The notes below the pieces were generated by a model. That model had not been told where the DNA came from, made no database searches, and saw nothing but the letters and a program-made list of their open reading frames with translations. Positions 16,580-25,190 of a stretch of 64,000 bases of DNA are shown here, one piece after another (position 1 is the stretch's first letter; each line of letters starts with the position of its first letter). The stretch spans positions 260,938 through 324,937 of the forward strand of contig NZ_DAMBYD010000006.1 in the NCBI RefSeq assembly GCF_032051575.1, written 5' to 3'. Origin of the DNA: Aminipila sp032051575. GTDB taxonomy: Bacteria > Bacillota > Clostridia > Peptostreptococcales > Anaerovoracaceae. Both the position numbers and the translations under genes were made by a program.

Positions 16580-17149
16580 CTAATTTGCGACCTTTACCAT
16601 ACTAGGTCGTATAACTTTACCATTTAATTTATATCCTGTTTGTAAAACCTGAGTTATACAGCCACTTTCGTATTCACTGCTTTCTTCAGTCATTACTGCG
16701 TTGTGAAAATTTGGATCAAATTCATTTCCCAATGCGTCTATTTCTTCTAACCCGCTTTTTTCCAGTACCCCCTTGAAAATCTTAAATATATTGTTCATAC
16801 CTTGAATAAAACCTTCGTCACCCTGACCATGTGTAAGAGCTCTTTCGAAGTTATCTATAACATCAAGCAATTCTGAAACGATTTTTTCGTTTGCATATGC
16901 ATAAATGTCACTTTTCTCTTTTTCTGTTCTTCTCTTGTAATTTTGGAAATCTGCCATAAGTCTCATATACTTTGTATTAAGTTCTTCATCTTCTGTGGTA
17001 GTTTCTCCTGGTTTGTCAGCTGCTATTTTTTCTGTTTCTTCACATTCAGCTTCAATATTCTCAGTTTCTTCTACAGTTTCAGTATCAGTATCCTGAGTTT
17101 CCAGGTCCTCTGCTACTTCTTTTTCTGTAGCCGTCTGATCTTTATTCAT
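16580..17149 (-). CDS. grpE: Nucleotide exchange factor GrpE
   Basis: 189 aa. Releases ADP from DnaK. The first 55 residues are very acidic and disordered (many Glu, Thr and Asp); residues 58-105 form the long helix (YMRLMADFQNYKRRTEKEKSDIYAYANEKIVSELLDVIDNFERAL); the C-terminal beta-wing ends with VLQTGYKLNGKVIRPSMVKVAN. Its start overlaps the hrcA stop by eight bases, indicating coupled translation. Confidence 0.96.
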   Translation of the reverse strand: MNKDQTATEKEVAEDLETQDTDTETVEETENIEAECEETEKIAADKPGETTTEDEELNTKYMRLMADFQNYKRRTEKEKSDIYAYANEKIVSELLDVIDNFERALTHGQGDEGFIQGMNNIFKIFKGVLEKSGLEEIDALGNEFDPNFHNAVMTEESSEYESGCITQVLQTGYKLNGKVIRPSMVKVAN

Positions 17150-18188
17150 CTTCCTCGTTACCTCCTGTTAGTTTAAAAGTATTGCTCAAATTTTCTGTTA
17201 CATACTCGATAACAGAAGTTACCTCGTCGTATTTCATTCTTGTAGGTCCAATTACACCTATCTTTCCAACAAGCTTACCATCTATGTGGTAAGTAGCTGT
17301 AATCACGCTACAATCCTGCATCAGATCATCTGCATTTTCATTTCCTATAGTTATAATTACACCATTATCTCTGTTTATGAGCTTCTTTGTAAAATCTTCT
17401 TTTTTATCTAATAACTCCAAAAACATCTTGGCTTTATCTAAATCGTTGTATTCTGGTATGGAGAATATATTTGTAAGTCCATCCATATACAAGTTTACAT
17501 TTAACATATTTTCAAGAGTTCTCATGAAGTTTGGCATAATGTTTTCTGCCAAAATGCTCATGGCCTCTATATCTGTTTCAAAACTCTTTATGATGTCAAA
17601 TTTTAAAGCTTCGCTAATAGTTTTTCCTCTAAAGTTATACGTCATGGATTTCGATAATAGTTCAAGACTTTCATTTGTATACGGAACTTTAATCTTAAGT
17701 GCCGTGTTGGAAACTTTACCGCTGTCTGCAACAATCATAAGTATTACAGTACCACTGTCTACAGGAAGAAAGTTAATATATCTAAGCTTATCTTCATCCT
17801 GGTTTGGCGTCATAGCAAAAGAAGTCAAATTTGTTATCTCCGATAATAAGTGAGCTGCATGCTGTATAGTCTTTTCAAATTCTGACATATCACTGTGCAG
17901 TTTATCTGTAATAATCTGTTTTTCCTCAAAGGTAAGCTCCTTCTTTTTCATTAGATCATTTACATACAATCTGTATGCTTTATCTGAAGGTACCCTGCCT
18001 GATGAAGTATGAGGATGTGTTAAAAATCCCATATCCTCCAAATCCGACATTTCATTACGAATAGTAGCTGGGCTTACGCCTAACTCATACTTTTTTGAAA
18101 GAGTTCTGGATCCAACTGGCTCGCCTGTTCTAATGAAATCACCAATAATCGCTTGTAATATTCTCAATTTCCTTTCGTTTAAATCCAT
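17142..18188 (-). CDS. hrcA: Heat-shock repressor HrcA
   Basis: 348 aa. Repressor that binds CIRCE and is kept active by GroEL. The N-terminal winged helix covers MDLNERKLRILQAIIGDFIRTGEPVGSRTLSKKYELGVSPATIRNEMSDLEDMG; the GAF-like C-terminal domain follows. ATG at 18188 is chosen over an in-frame GTG three codons upstream, since AAGGAAGG is nine bases from the ATG but abuts the GTG. First gene of the operon, with CIRCE directly upstream. Confidence 0.97.
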   Translation of the reverse strand: MDLNERKLRILQAIIGDFIRTGEPVGSRTLSKKYELGVSPATIRNEMSDLEDMGFLTHPHTSSGRVPSDKAYRLYVNDLMKKKELTFEEKQIITDKLHSDMSEFEKTIQHAAHLLSEITNLTSFAMTPNQDEDKLRYINFLPVDSGTVILMIVADSGKVSNTALKIKVPYTNESLELLSKSMTYNFRGKTISEALKFDIIKSFETDIEAMSILAENIMPNFMRTLENMLNVNLYMDGLTNIFSIPEYNDLDKAKMFLELLDKKEDFTKKLINRDNGVIITIGNENADDLMQDCSVITATYHIDGKLVGKIGVIGPTRMKYDEVTSVIEYVTENLSNTFKLTGGNEEDE

Positions 18189-18206
18189 CTTTCTCACCCT
18201 TCCTTG

Positions 18207-18233
18207 TTAGCACTCACATGTCATGAGTGCTAA
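18207..18233. promoter_or_regulatory. CIRCE operator (HrcA binding site)
   Basis: TTAGCACTC-N9-GAGTGCTAA, an exact match to the CIRCE consensus, 19 bases before hrcA and just downstream of the promoter. It makes the operon self-repressed by HrcA. Confidence 0.97.
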
Positions 18234-18243
18234 TCACATTTTT

Positions 18244-18272
18244 AATTTAACACTCTTACGTAGTAATGTCAA
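18244..18272 (-). promoter_or_regulatory. Sigma-A promoter of the heat-shock operon
   Basis: Minus-strand TTGACA (18272-18267), 17 bases, TAAATT (18249-18244). The transcription start would fall in or next to the CIRCE element. Confidence 0.75.
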
Positions 18273-18325
18273 CACTCTTTTCAAAAAAAATAGCAAAATT
18301 TCTGCTGTTTTTAATATATATAGTA

Positions 18326-18361
18326 AAAAATAAAATACCTCTCGTCTTTTGACAAGAGGCA
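18326..18361 (-). terminator. Terminator after the acyltransferase gene
   Basis: Minus-strand stem TGCCTCTTGTC / GACGAGAGGTA, loop AAAA, followed by TTTTATTTTTT. Confidence 0.8.
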
Positions 18362-18387
18362 TTGATTACTTGCATAATAGTAAGTTG

Positions 18388-19440
18388 CTATACGGTTTCT
18401 TCATACATCATTTTTTTCTTGAGTTTCAGCCATCCGTCATATAATTTATCAAGTGTCTTATCATAAATCTTTGCAATTGGCGGGCTGGAAAAAACAATGG
18501 CACAAAGTGATGCTAATCCAAATAACCACAGATAGTATATTGTCCAATTTGGGCATGGAAAACCATAATCTTTAATTATATATCTTATAAATAAATGAAA
18601 TATATATATTGGCATAGTATTCATACCAATATAGGTTAGATAATTCTTCTTATCTGGCATTATATTTAATAGTAATATGGTCCAGGCAACTGCAAGAACA
18701 AGTACCGCTGCTCTCATAATTATATCCATATACCACGCCATTCCTAAATCTGCTGCAGTAGTTTTTAGTAAGTAAAAAGCGACAGGAACTTTAACATAGT
18801 AAGCAAGTGCGTAAGAAATCCCTATTAGTATGGCTAATAAAGGAACACATTGCCACTTTTTTAAGCATTGTAAAGATTTCAGTTTTTCACTTGTACAATA
18901 GTAACCCATTAAGAAGAATGGGAAATATGATACTGTTCTTCCCAAGGCAAAATAGTCAGTATCTACAGGTAAAAGTCCTGTAATTAAATATATTCCTATA
19001 CTGATGGCCAATAAGTGCTTAATCTTAACTAAATCTTTTAAATAGTACCTATAAAAAAATACTGCAAATAAAAACCATAATGCAAATGGCGGTTTTAAAA
19101 AATCCAAATTAGCATGTCCAAAATAACAATATCGGAATATGTAAAAAACTAGAGTAAATAACAAATACGGTAACATGAAAGTCTTAAATGCTGATTCTCT
19201 TGCTCTATCCACTTTTTTCGAGAAAAAGCCTGACAAAAACATAAACAGCTGCATAACAAATACATTAATAGTAATATAAACTATCCCACCAAGAGAGCCA
19301 TGTATAAATTCGCCACCAACTCTAGTAAAATGCGAAATAGGTATGCACCAAATTGCCAATCCTCTAAGATTATCAAATATAAAGCTTCTCTGTTTTGCTG
19401 TTAATATTTTAGGAGCTTCTACTGATACATTGTTTTCCAT
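18388..19440 (-). CDS. Membrane acyltransferase (acyltransferase 3 family)
   Basis: 350 aa with about ten membrane helices. The N-terminal FDNLRGLAIWCIPISHFTR is the typical acyltransferase-3 opening, with an Arg and the putative catalytic His after the first helix. LFMFLSGFFSKK and YIGMNTMPIYIFHLFI are further family features. It resembles fucose 4-O-acetylase-like and OatA-membrane-domain proteins that O-acetylate cell-surface sugars. There is no extracytoplasmic SGNH domain. No polysaccharide genes are adjacent, so the acceptor is unknown. A likely extended -10 promoter (TG-A-TATAAT) lies near 19495-19503. Confidence 0.8.
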   Translation of the reverse strand: MENNVSVEAPKILTAKQRSFIFDNLRGLAIWCIPISHFTRVGGEFIHGSLGGIVYITINVFVMQLFMFLSGFFSKKVDRARESAFKTFMLPYLLFTLVFYIFRYCYFGHANLDFLKPPFALWFLFAVFFYRYYLKDLVKIKHLLAISIGIYLITGLLPVDTDYFALGRTVSYFPFFLMGYYCTSEKLKSLQCLKKWQCVPLLAILIGISYALAYYVKVPVAFYLLKTTAADLGMAWYMDIIMRAAVLVLAVAWTILLLNIMPDKKNYLTYIGMNTMPIYIFHLFIRYIIKDYGFPCPNWTIYYLWLFGLASLCAIVFSSPPIAKIYDKTLDKLYDGWLKLKKKMMYEETV

Positions 19441-19523
19441 AAAAATACCTTCCTTATTTTGTGTTTCTGTAGAATTTTTAACATTCTTGTTGACATTATA
19501 TCATAAAATTGTATTATAATGTC

Positions 19524-20186
19524 TTATTTTATTATAACTCCTAGCATTTTGGCTAATTCTGCTGCCTGAAGCATATCTACAACAGCACCATGTATTTCTT
19601 TTGCTTCTGAGGACAAGATCAGTCCATCAATTTGGCAAGTTCTTAAATCAATACCTTTTAGTACAGTTTTATAAAAATTTGCTCGAATTAAATTGACATG
19701 ATTTAACGTAAATTTTTTCACTTTACAATCATCTAAAAAGGCTTCTGACATATCACTCTGTTCAATATTACAAATATTAAACAAAGAGTATGTAAATACA
19801 GCATACCTAAGCAAGCATTCATTTATCTTTACGTCTTTAAAGGCACTATCAGAAAAATTAGTGCCTACACCTTTCACATTTTGAAATTTACAATTACTGA
19901 AAGTGCTATTACTAAAATCACAGTTTGAAAAGTCACAATTCTTAAAGAAGCAATTCTTAAAATATGTTTTTTGAAACACAACTTTATTGAATACACAGTT
20001 TTCAAAAATAACATTTGTTCCTTCTATGGTAGAAAAATTTACATTTTCTGTTTTCAAAGCAGTTATATATTTTTCCTCTATATTTTCACCTTGATTTTTA
20101 AAATCTTCAATTAAACATATAAAATCATTTAGTTCATCTACAACAATAAAATTCTCTATATTATCCACTACCTCTAATTCACTCAT
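19524..20186 (-). CDS. Pentapeptide repeat protein
   Basis: 220 aa. From about residue 55 to 190 there are A(N/D)LXX-type pentapeptides with Phe at the centre (FKNCFFKNCDFSNCDFSNSTFSNCKF), predicting a right-handed quadrilateral beta-helix. The register is rich in cysteine. Members such as Qnr and MfpA mimic DNA and protect gyrase, but most have no known role, and this one has no recognisable partner motif. It begins 29 bases after the glpK stop with an AAGGGGAG ribosome site, so it is probably co-transcribed with glpK. Confidence 0.8.
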   Translation of the reverse strand: MSELEVVDNIENFIVVDELNDFICLIEDFKNQGENIEEKYITALKTENVNFSTIEGTNVIFENCVFNKVVFQKTYFKNCFFKNCDFSNCDFSNSTFSNCKFQNVKGVGTNFSDSAFKDVKINECLLRYAVFTYSLFNICNIEQSDMSEAFLDDCKVKKFTLNHVNLIRANFYKTVLKGIDLRTCQIDGLILSSEAKEIHGAVVDMLQAAELAKMLGVIIK

Positions 20187-20215
20187 GTACAGAATACTCC
20201 CCTTCTATTTTTATA

Positions 20216-21706
20216 TCATTCAGCCCACATCAGAGCACATTTTACCGCCTTTTGCCACCCTTTAAGCATTGCCTGACGTTTCTCTGGTAATATGTCAGGT
20301 TCAAAAGTTTTGTCTATCTGCCAGTTTTCAATTACATCTTCTTTGTTTTTCCAATAACCTACAGCCAATCCGGCAAGATAAGCTGCTCCTAAAGAAGTGG
20401 TTTCAATACACTTTGGTCTGTGAACTGTAGTGTCAAGCAAATCTGCTTGAATCTGCATCAGAAGATTATTCGCACTTGCACCCCCATCAACTTTTAGAAC
20501 AGCTAATTTTATATTGGAGTCTTCCTCCATAGCATTAAGCAAATCTGCAGTCTGATATGCCAGAGACTCTAATGTTGCTCGGACTAAATGATATTTATTT
20601 GCTCCTCTAGTCAAACCAAAAATGGAACCTCTGGCATAAGGATTCCAATATGGTGCGCCCATTCCAACAAAAGCAGGCACTACATACACACCATCAGAGT
20701 CCTCCACAGAAGCAGCCATAACCTCAGACTCTGGAGAGGAATGTATAATTTCCAATTCGTCTCGAAGCCATTGTACAGCAGCTCCAGCTACAAATATAGA
20801 TCCTTCTAATGCATAATTAACCTTTCCATCAAGCCCCCAGGCTATAGTCGTAAGAAGACCATTTTGGGATTCAACAGGCTTTTCTCCAGTGTTCATAAGT
20901 AAAAAACAGCCTGTTCCATATGTGTTTTTAACCTCACCCTCTTTAAAACAAGTTTGTCCAAATAGTGCCGCCTGCTGATCCCCAGCAGCTCCGGCTATTT
21001 TTATAGGCCCACCAAATATTAGAGGATCCGTTTCCCCATAAATGCAGCTTGACGGCATAGGTTCAGGTAACATATTCTTTGGTATATCTACCTCTTTTAA
21101 TATTTCATCATCCCATTTTAACGTATGAATGTTAAAAAGCATTGTCCTTGAAGCATTTGAATAATCTGTCACATGAACTCTGCCCATGGATAATTTCCAA
21201 ATTAACCAAGTCTCAATCGTCCCAAATAGCAAATCCCCATTTTCTGCTTTTTCCCTTGCGCATTCTACATGATCTAGTATCCATCTTAACTTTGTGCCAG
21301 AAAAGTATGCATCTATTAGGAGTCCTGTCTTAGATTTAAAGCTTTCTGATAGTCCTTTTGCTTTCAACTCGTCACAAAACTCAGCTGTACGTCTACACTG
21401 CCAGACAATCGCATTATATATAGGAAGCCCAGTATGCTTATCCCAGACCACTGTAGTTTCTCTTTGATTAGTTATCCCTATAGCCTGAATATTTTCAAAA
21501 GTAGCATCTATTTTATATAATGCTTCCTGTGCTACACCAATTTGTGTAGACCAGATTTCCATTGGATCATGTTCTACCCATCCACCCTGAGGATAAATCT
21601 GCTTAAACTCTTTCTGAGCAAGACTTACAATTTCACCTTTCTTATTATATAGTATACATCTTGAACTTGTAGTGCCCTGATCAAGGGCCATAATATATTT
21701 ATTCAT
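20216..21706 (-). CDS. glpK: Glycerol kinase
   Basis: 496 aa, normal length. Phosphorylates glycerol to glycerol-3-phosphate with ATP. FGGY kinase motifs: MALDQGTTSSRCILYN at the N-terminus, GGWVEHDPMEIW, GITNQRETTVVWD, GTGCFLLMNTG, and the C-terminal DGGASANNLLMQIQADLL and TSLGAAYLAGLAVG. ATG at 21706 is chosen because GAGG lies six bases before it and the family starts here. No glycerol facilitator or dehydrogenase is adjacent. An extended -10 (TG-A-TATAAT) lies at 21766-21774. Confidence 0.96.
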   Translation of the reverse strand: MNKYIMALDQGTTSSRCILYNKKGEIVSLAQKEFKQIYPQGGWVEHDPMEIWSTQIGVAQEALYKIDATFENIQAIGITNQRETTVVWDKHTGLPIYNAIVWQCRRTAEFCDELKAKGLSESFKSKTGLLIDAYFSGTKLRWILDHVECAREKAENGDLLFGTIETWLIWKLSMGRVHVTDYSNASRTMLFNIHTLKWDDEILKEVDIPKNMLPEPMPSSCIYGETDPLIFGGPIKIAGAAGDQQAALFGQTCFKEGEVKNTYGTGCFLLMNTGEKPVESQNGLLTTIAWGLDGKVNYALEGSIFVAGAAVQWLRDELEIIHSSPESEVMAASVEDSDGVYVVPAFVGMGAPYWNPYARGSIFGLTRGANKYHLVRATLESLAYQTADLLNAMEEDSNIKLAVLKVDGGASANNLLMQIQADLLDTTVHRPKCIETTSLGAAYLAGLAVGYWKNKEDVIENWQIDKTFEPDILPEKRQAMLKGWQKAVKCALMWAE

Positions 21707-21718
21707 AATCTGCCTCAT

Positions 21719-22009
21719 TTTTACATTTTTTCTTACTATAAATATGATTATATTTTGGTTTTTATATTATATCATATTACTTTATGTTTTTATGCTTATA
21801 CTGTTTATAAAAAATAATTAAAAATAAAGAAATAAATGTTTGCAAATGCTCATTATTATTTGTTATAATCTTGAATTGTAATATTTAAAATTATTACAAT
21901 ATTTTAAATAATTTTTTAAAGTTCTAATTACCTTAGCAATAATATCAATCTTGTTTGTCTATAATCCTATTATATAAATTTGCATTAAGGTAAATGAAAG
22001 GGGAAATAT
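21719..22009. other. Divergent intergenic region glpK / AGCS symporter
   Basis: About 300 bases, very AT-rich. It holds the probable glpK promoter (extended -10 at 21766-21774, minus strand). On the plus strand there is a possible promoter TTGCAA (21840) - 18 bases - TATAAT (21864-21869). Between them and the symporter is a hairpin, ATTGTAAT (21875) / ATTACAAT (21893). No gene seen. Confidence 0.45.
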
Positions 22010-23419
22010 ATGTTAAATACTATTGAAAATATTAACACCATAATAAATGATTTCGTTTGGGGTGTTCCGGCTATGATCTGTATAATCGGTGTAGGCTTAT
22101 ACTTAAGCTTTTCTACTCGTTTTATACAGTTGCGAAAGTTTACCTACGCAATAAAGATGACGCTTGGTAAAGCATTCAAAAAAAGCGAAGCTGCCGAAGG
22201 TTCTACTACTCCATTCCAATCCCTATGTACCGCTTTAGCCGCTACAGTAGGTACCGGAAACATAGCAGGAGTAGCTGGTGCTATTGCAATCGGCGGTCCT
22301 GGTGCAGTTTTTTGGATGTGGATTTCAGCATTTTTAGGCATGTGTACTAAATTTTCAGAAGTAACATTGGCTGTCCATTTTCGTGAAAAAAATATACATG
22401 GGGACTGGGTTGGCGGCCCTATGTACTATATAAAAAACGGCTTGTCTGCTAACTGGCAGTGGCTGGCAGTCGCCTTTTCCGGTTTCGGTGTACTTACGGT
22501 TTTTGGAACTGGTAATGCCACTCAGGTTAATACCATCATAACAGCCGTAGATTCTGCTCTTTTAAATTTCAATGTTGTATCAACCGGAAATATGGGAATG
22601 ATTAATTTAATTATCGGAATTATAATTGCAATACTTGTTGCCCTAGTACTAATAGGTGGAATAAAACGTATCGGAAAAGTTACTGAAATACTGGTTCCTT
22701 TCATGGCTTTACTTTATATCGTACTTTCACTTGGTGTTGTTCTTCTTAATATAGATCATCTTCCTGGCGTATTTGGAATGATTTTTGCAGGTGCTTTCAG
22801 CCCATCTGCCGTTACTGGTGGTGTTGTAGGCAGTATGTTTATGAGTTTAAAAAAGGGTTTTTCCAGAGGTATATTTTCTAATGAAGCTGGTTTAGGAACA
22901 GGCTCCATAGCCCATGCATCAGCCGATGTAAATCATCCTGTTAAGCAAGGTCTGTTCGGCATCTTTGAAGTTTTCGCAGATACTATCGTTATTTGTACTT
23001 TAACAGCGCTTGTTATTCTATGCAGTGGTATTGAAGTTAAATATGGTACAGCCGCTGGTGCAGAGTTAACAATTAGCGGTTTCGCAACAACTTATGGTGG
23101 AGGGATTACAATCTTTACCGCCATTGCATTATGCTGTTTTGCCTTTTCTACTGTTCTTGGCTGGGGTCTTTACGGTACAAGGTGTATTGAATTTTTATTT
23201 GGTTCAAAAATCATTAAGCCTTTCGTAATTGTATATTCTTTAGTAGCTATCATAGGTGCTACTGCTGATTTAGGAATGATTTGGTCTATTGCTGAAACTT
23301 TCAATGGACTGATGGCAATACCAAACCTGATAGCACTATTTTTACTTGGTGGCACAGTTGTAAAACTTGTAAAAGACTATTTCTCAAACCCTGCATATGA
23401 AGACGATAATATTAAGTAA
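22010..23419 (+). CDS. AGCS family alanine/glycine:cation symporter, copy 1
   Basis: 469 aa with about eleven membrane helices. AGCS transporters import alanine or glycine with Na+ or H+. Signatures: FVWGVPAMICIIGVGLYLS at the N-terminus, the family block ATVGTGNIAGVAGAIAIGGPGAVFWMW (about residues 76-102), DWVGGPMYYIKNGL, and RGIFSNEAGLGTGSIAHA. An AAAGGGG ribosome site precedes the ATG. A terminator follows, so each of the two tandem copies is its own unit. The exact substrate cannot be read from sequence. Confidence 0.93.
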   Translation: MLNTIENINTIINDFVWGVPAMICIIGVGLYLSFSTRFIQLRKFTYAIKMTLGKAFKKSEAAEGSTTPFQSLCTALAATVGTGNIAGVAGAIAIGGPGAVFWMWISAFLGMCTKFSEVTLAVHFREKNIHGDWVGGPMYYIKNGLSANWQWLAVAFSGFGVLTVFGTGNATQVNTIITAVDSALLNFNVVSTGNMGMINLIIGIIIAILVALVLIGGIKRIGKVTEILVPFMALLYIVLSLGVVLLNIDHLPGVFGMIFAGAFSPSAVTGGVVGSMFMSLKKGFSRGIFSNEAGLGTGSIAHASADVNHPVKQGLFGIFEVFADTIVICTLTALVILCSGIEVKYGTAAGAELTISGFATTYGGGITIFTAIALCCFAFSTVLGWGLYGTRCIEFLFGSKIIKPFVIVYSLVAIIGATADLGMIWSIAETFNGLMAIPNLIALFLLGGTVVKLVKDYFSNPAYEDDNIK

Positions 23420-23442
23420 TATAAAAAGAATTATTGCTAAAC

Positions 23443-23477
23443 ACAAAAAGGCTCAGGTTTATCCTGGGTCTTTTTGT
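23443..23477 (+). terminator. Terminator after AGCS copy 1
   Basis: Stem ACAAAAAGGCTCAGG / CCTGGGTCTTTTTGT, five-base loop; the 3' arm itself carries the T-tract. Confidence 0.8.
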
Positions 23478-23636
23478 ATCTAGCAAATCATGTTCTAAAG
23501 CTCACTGTAATTATCTTAATATTACATTTAATAAAAATTATTTAAAGATTATAAAATATTAAAATAATCTGATTTTTGTGATATAATAAAAAATAAATTT
23601 AATCTTTAGGTTAGGGAAAAAAAGGGGGAGAAAAAT

Positions 23637-25046
23637 ATGTTAGCCACTATTGAAAGTATTAATACTATGGTAAATAACTTTGTATGGGGTGTACCTGCTA
23701 TGATTTGCATAATCGGTGTAGGCTTATACTTGAGCTTCAATACTCGTTTTATACAGCTGCGTAAATTCAACTATGCCATTAAAACAACTATTGGTAAAGC
23801 CTTTCACAAAACTAAAGCGGCAAAAGGTGCCACAACACCCTTTCAGGCGTTGTGTACAGCTTTAGCTGCTACGCTCGGGACAGGCAGTATAGCGGGGGTA
23901 GCAGGTGCAATTGCAATCGGAGGTCCTGGTGCAGTTTTTTGGATGTGGTTTTCTGCACTTTTAGGCATGTGTACTAAGTTTTCGGAGGTAACACTGGCTG
24001 TCCATTTCCGTGAAAAAAATATACATGGTGACTGGGTAGGTGGCCCTATGTATTACATAAAAAACGGCTTATCCTCCAACTGGCAATGGTTGTCAATAGC
24101 ATTTGCCATATTTGGTACTCTTGCAGTTTTTGGTACTGGAAACGCAACTCAGGTAAACACCATCACAGTAGCCATCGATTCTGCTCTTTTAAACTTCAAT
24201 GTTGCATCAATTGAAAACCTCAAAACCATTAACTTATTTATCGGAATTATTATTACAATGCTAGTTGCTCTGGTTCTTTTAGGAGGTATTAAACGTATAG
24301 GAATGGTTACTGAAAAACTTGTCCCCTTTATGGCTTTACTTTATATTGTTCTGGCATTAGGGGTTATCCTAATGAATATCAGCCATATTCCAGCAGTATT
24401 TGCACTAATTTTTAAAGGTGCATTCTCTCCATCGGCTGCCACAGGTGGTGTTGTAGGTACCCTGTTTATAAGTTTAAAAAAAGGAATTTCAAGAGGTATA
24501 TTTTCGAATGAAGCTGGTTTGGGAACAGGTCCAATAGCCCATGCCTCAGCTGATACAAATCATCCCGTTAAACAAGGGTTGTTTGGTATTTTTGAGGTAT
24601 TTACTGCTACTATCTTAATTTGTACTTTGACTGCACTAGTTATTTTATGCAGTGGTGTTCCATTTACTTACGGGGTTGCTGCCGGTGCAGAATTATCAAT
24701 CAGCGGTTTTACAGCAACTTATGGCGGATGGATTTCGATTATTACTGCCATAGCATTATGTTGTTTTGCATTTTCAACCATTCTTGGCTGGGGACTTTAC
24801 GGCTCAAGGTGCATTGAATTTTTATTTGGTCCCAAAATCATAAAACCTTTTATGATTATCTATTCTTTAGTAGCGATTATCGGTGCTACAGCTGATTTAG
24901 GCCTAATTTGGTCTGTTGCTGAAACATTTAATGGTCTCATGGCAATTCCAAACCTGATTGCTTTGTTCTTACTCAGTGGTACTGTTGTAAAACTTATAAA
25001 AGACTATTTTAATAACCCTGCATATATAGAAAAAAAATCTGCCTAA
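23637..25046 (+). CDS. AGCS family alanine/glycine:cation symporter, copy 2
   Basis: 469 aa, exactly the length of copy 1 and alignable without gaps; most residues are identical, so this is a tandem gene duplication. Differences cluster in the middle helices and in the family signature, where GTGNIAGVA of copy 1 is GTGSIAGVA here. Loss of that Asn could change ion or substrate preference. It has its own ribosome site (AAGGGGGAG), an extended -10 (TG-A-TATAAT) about 55 bases upstream, and its own terminator, so the two copies can be expressed separately. Confidence 0.92.
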   Translation: MLATIESINTMVNNFVWGVPAMICIIGVGLYLSFNTRFIQLRKFNYAIKTTIGKAFHKTKAAKGATTPFQALCTALAATLGTGSIAGVAGAIAIGGPGAVFWMWFSALLGMCTKFSEVTLAVHFREKNIHGDWVGGPMYYIKNGLSSNWQWLSIAFAIFGTLAVFGTGNATQVNTITVAIDSALLNFNVASIENLKTINLFIGIIITMLVALVLLGGIKRIGMVTEKLVPFMALLYIVLALGVILMNISHIPAVFALIFKGAFSPSAATGGVVGTLFISLKKGISRGIFSNEAGLGTGPIAHASADTNHPVKQGLFGIFEVFTATILICTLTALVILCSGVPFTYGVAAGAELSISGFTATYGGWISIITAIALCCFAFSTILGWGLYGSRCIEFLFGPKIIKPFMIIYSLVAIIGATADLGLIWSVAETFNGLMAIPNLIALFLLSGTVVKLIKDYFNNPAYIEKKSA

Positions 25047-25110
25047 AAATTTGCTCTATCAAGTATACAGTATACGGTATTAACTTCCTTAATAAAAAAT
25101 TAGTATAAAA

Positions 25111-25147
25111 AATAGAAGATTAGTTTTCGCCAACCTTCTATTTTTTA
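25111..25147. terminator. Bidirectional terminator between AGCS copy 2 and aminotransferase
   Basis: AATAGAAG...CTTCTATT stem with TTTTTTAT on the plus side and a T-run on the minus side, between two convergent genes. Confidence 0.8.
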
Positions 25148-25153
25148 TAGTCT

Positions 25154-25180
25154 GACTCAGCATTAATGCTGAGTCTTTTA
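25154..25180 (+). terminator. Second palindrome/terminator, convergent region
   Basis: A perfect 22-base palindrome (25154-25175; half-site GACTCAGCATT) followed by TTTTATT on the plus strand. It backs up the preceding terminator. Confidence 0.6.
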
Positions 25181-25190
25181 TTATCTTCTG

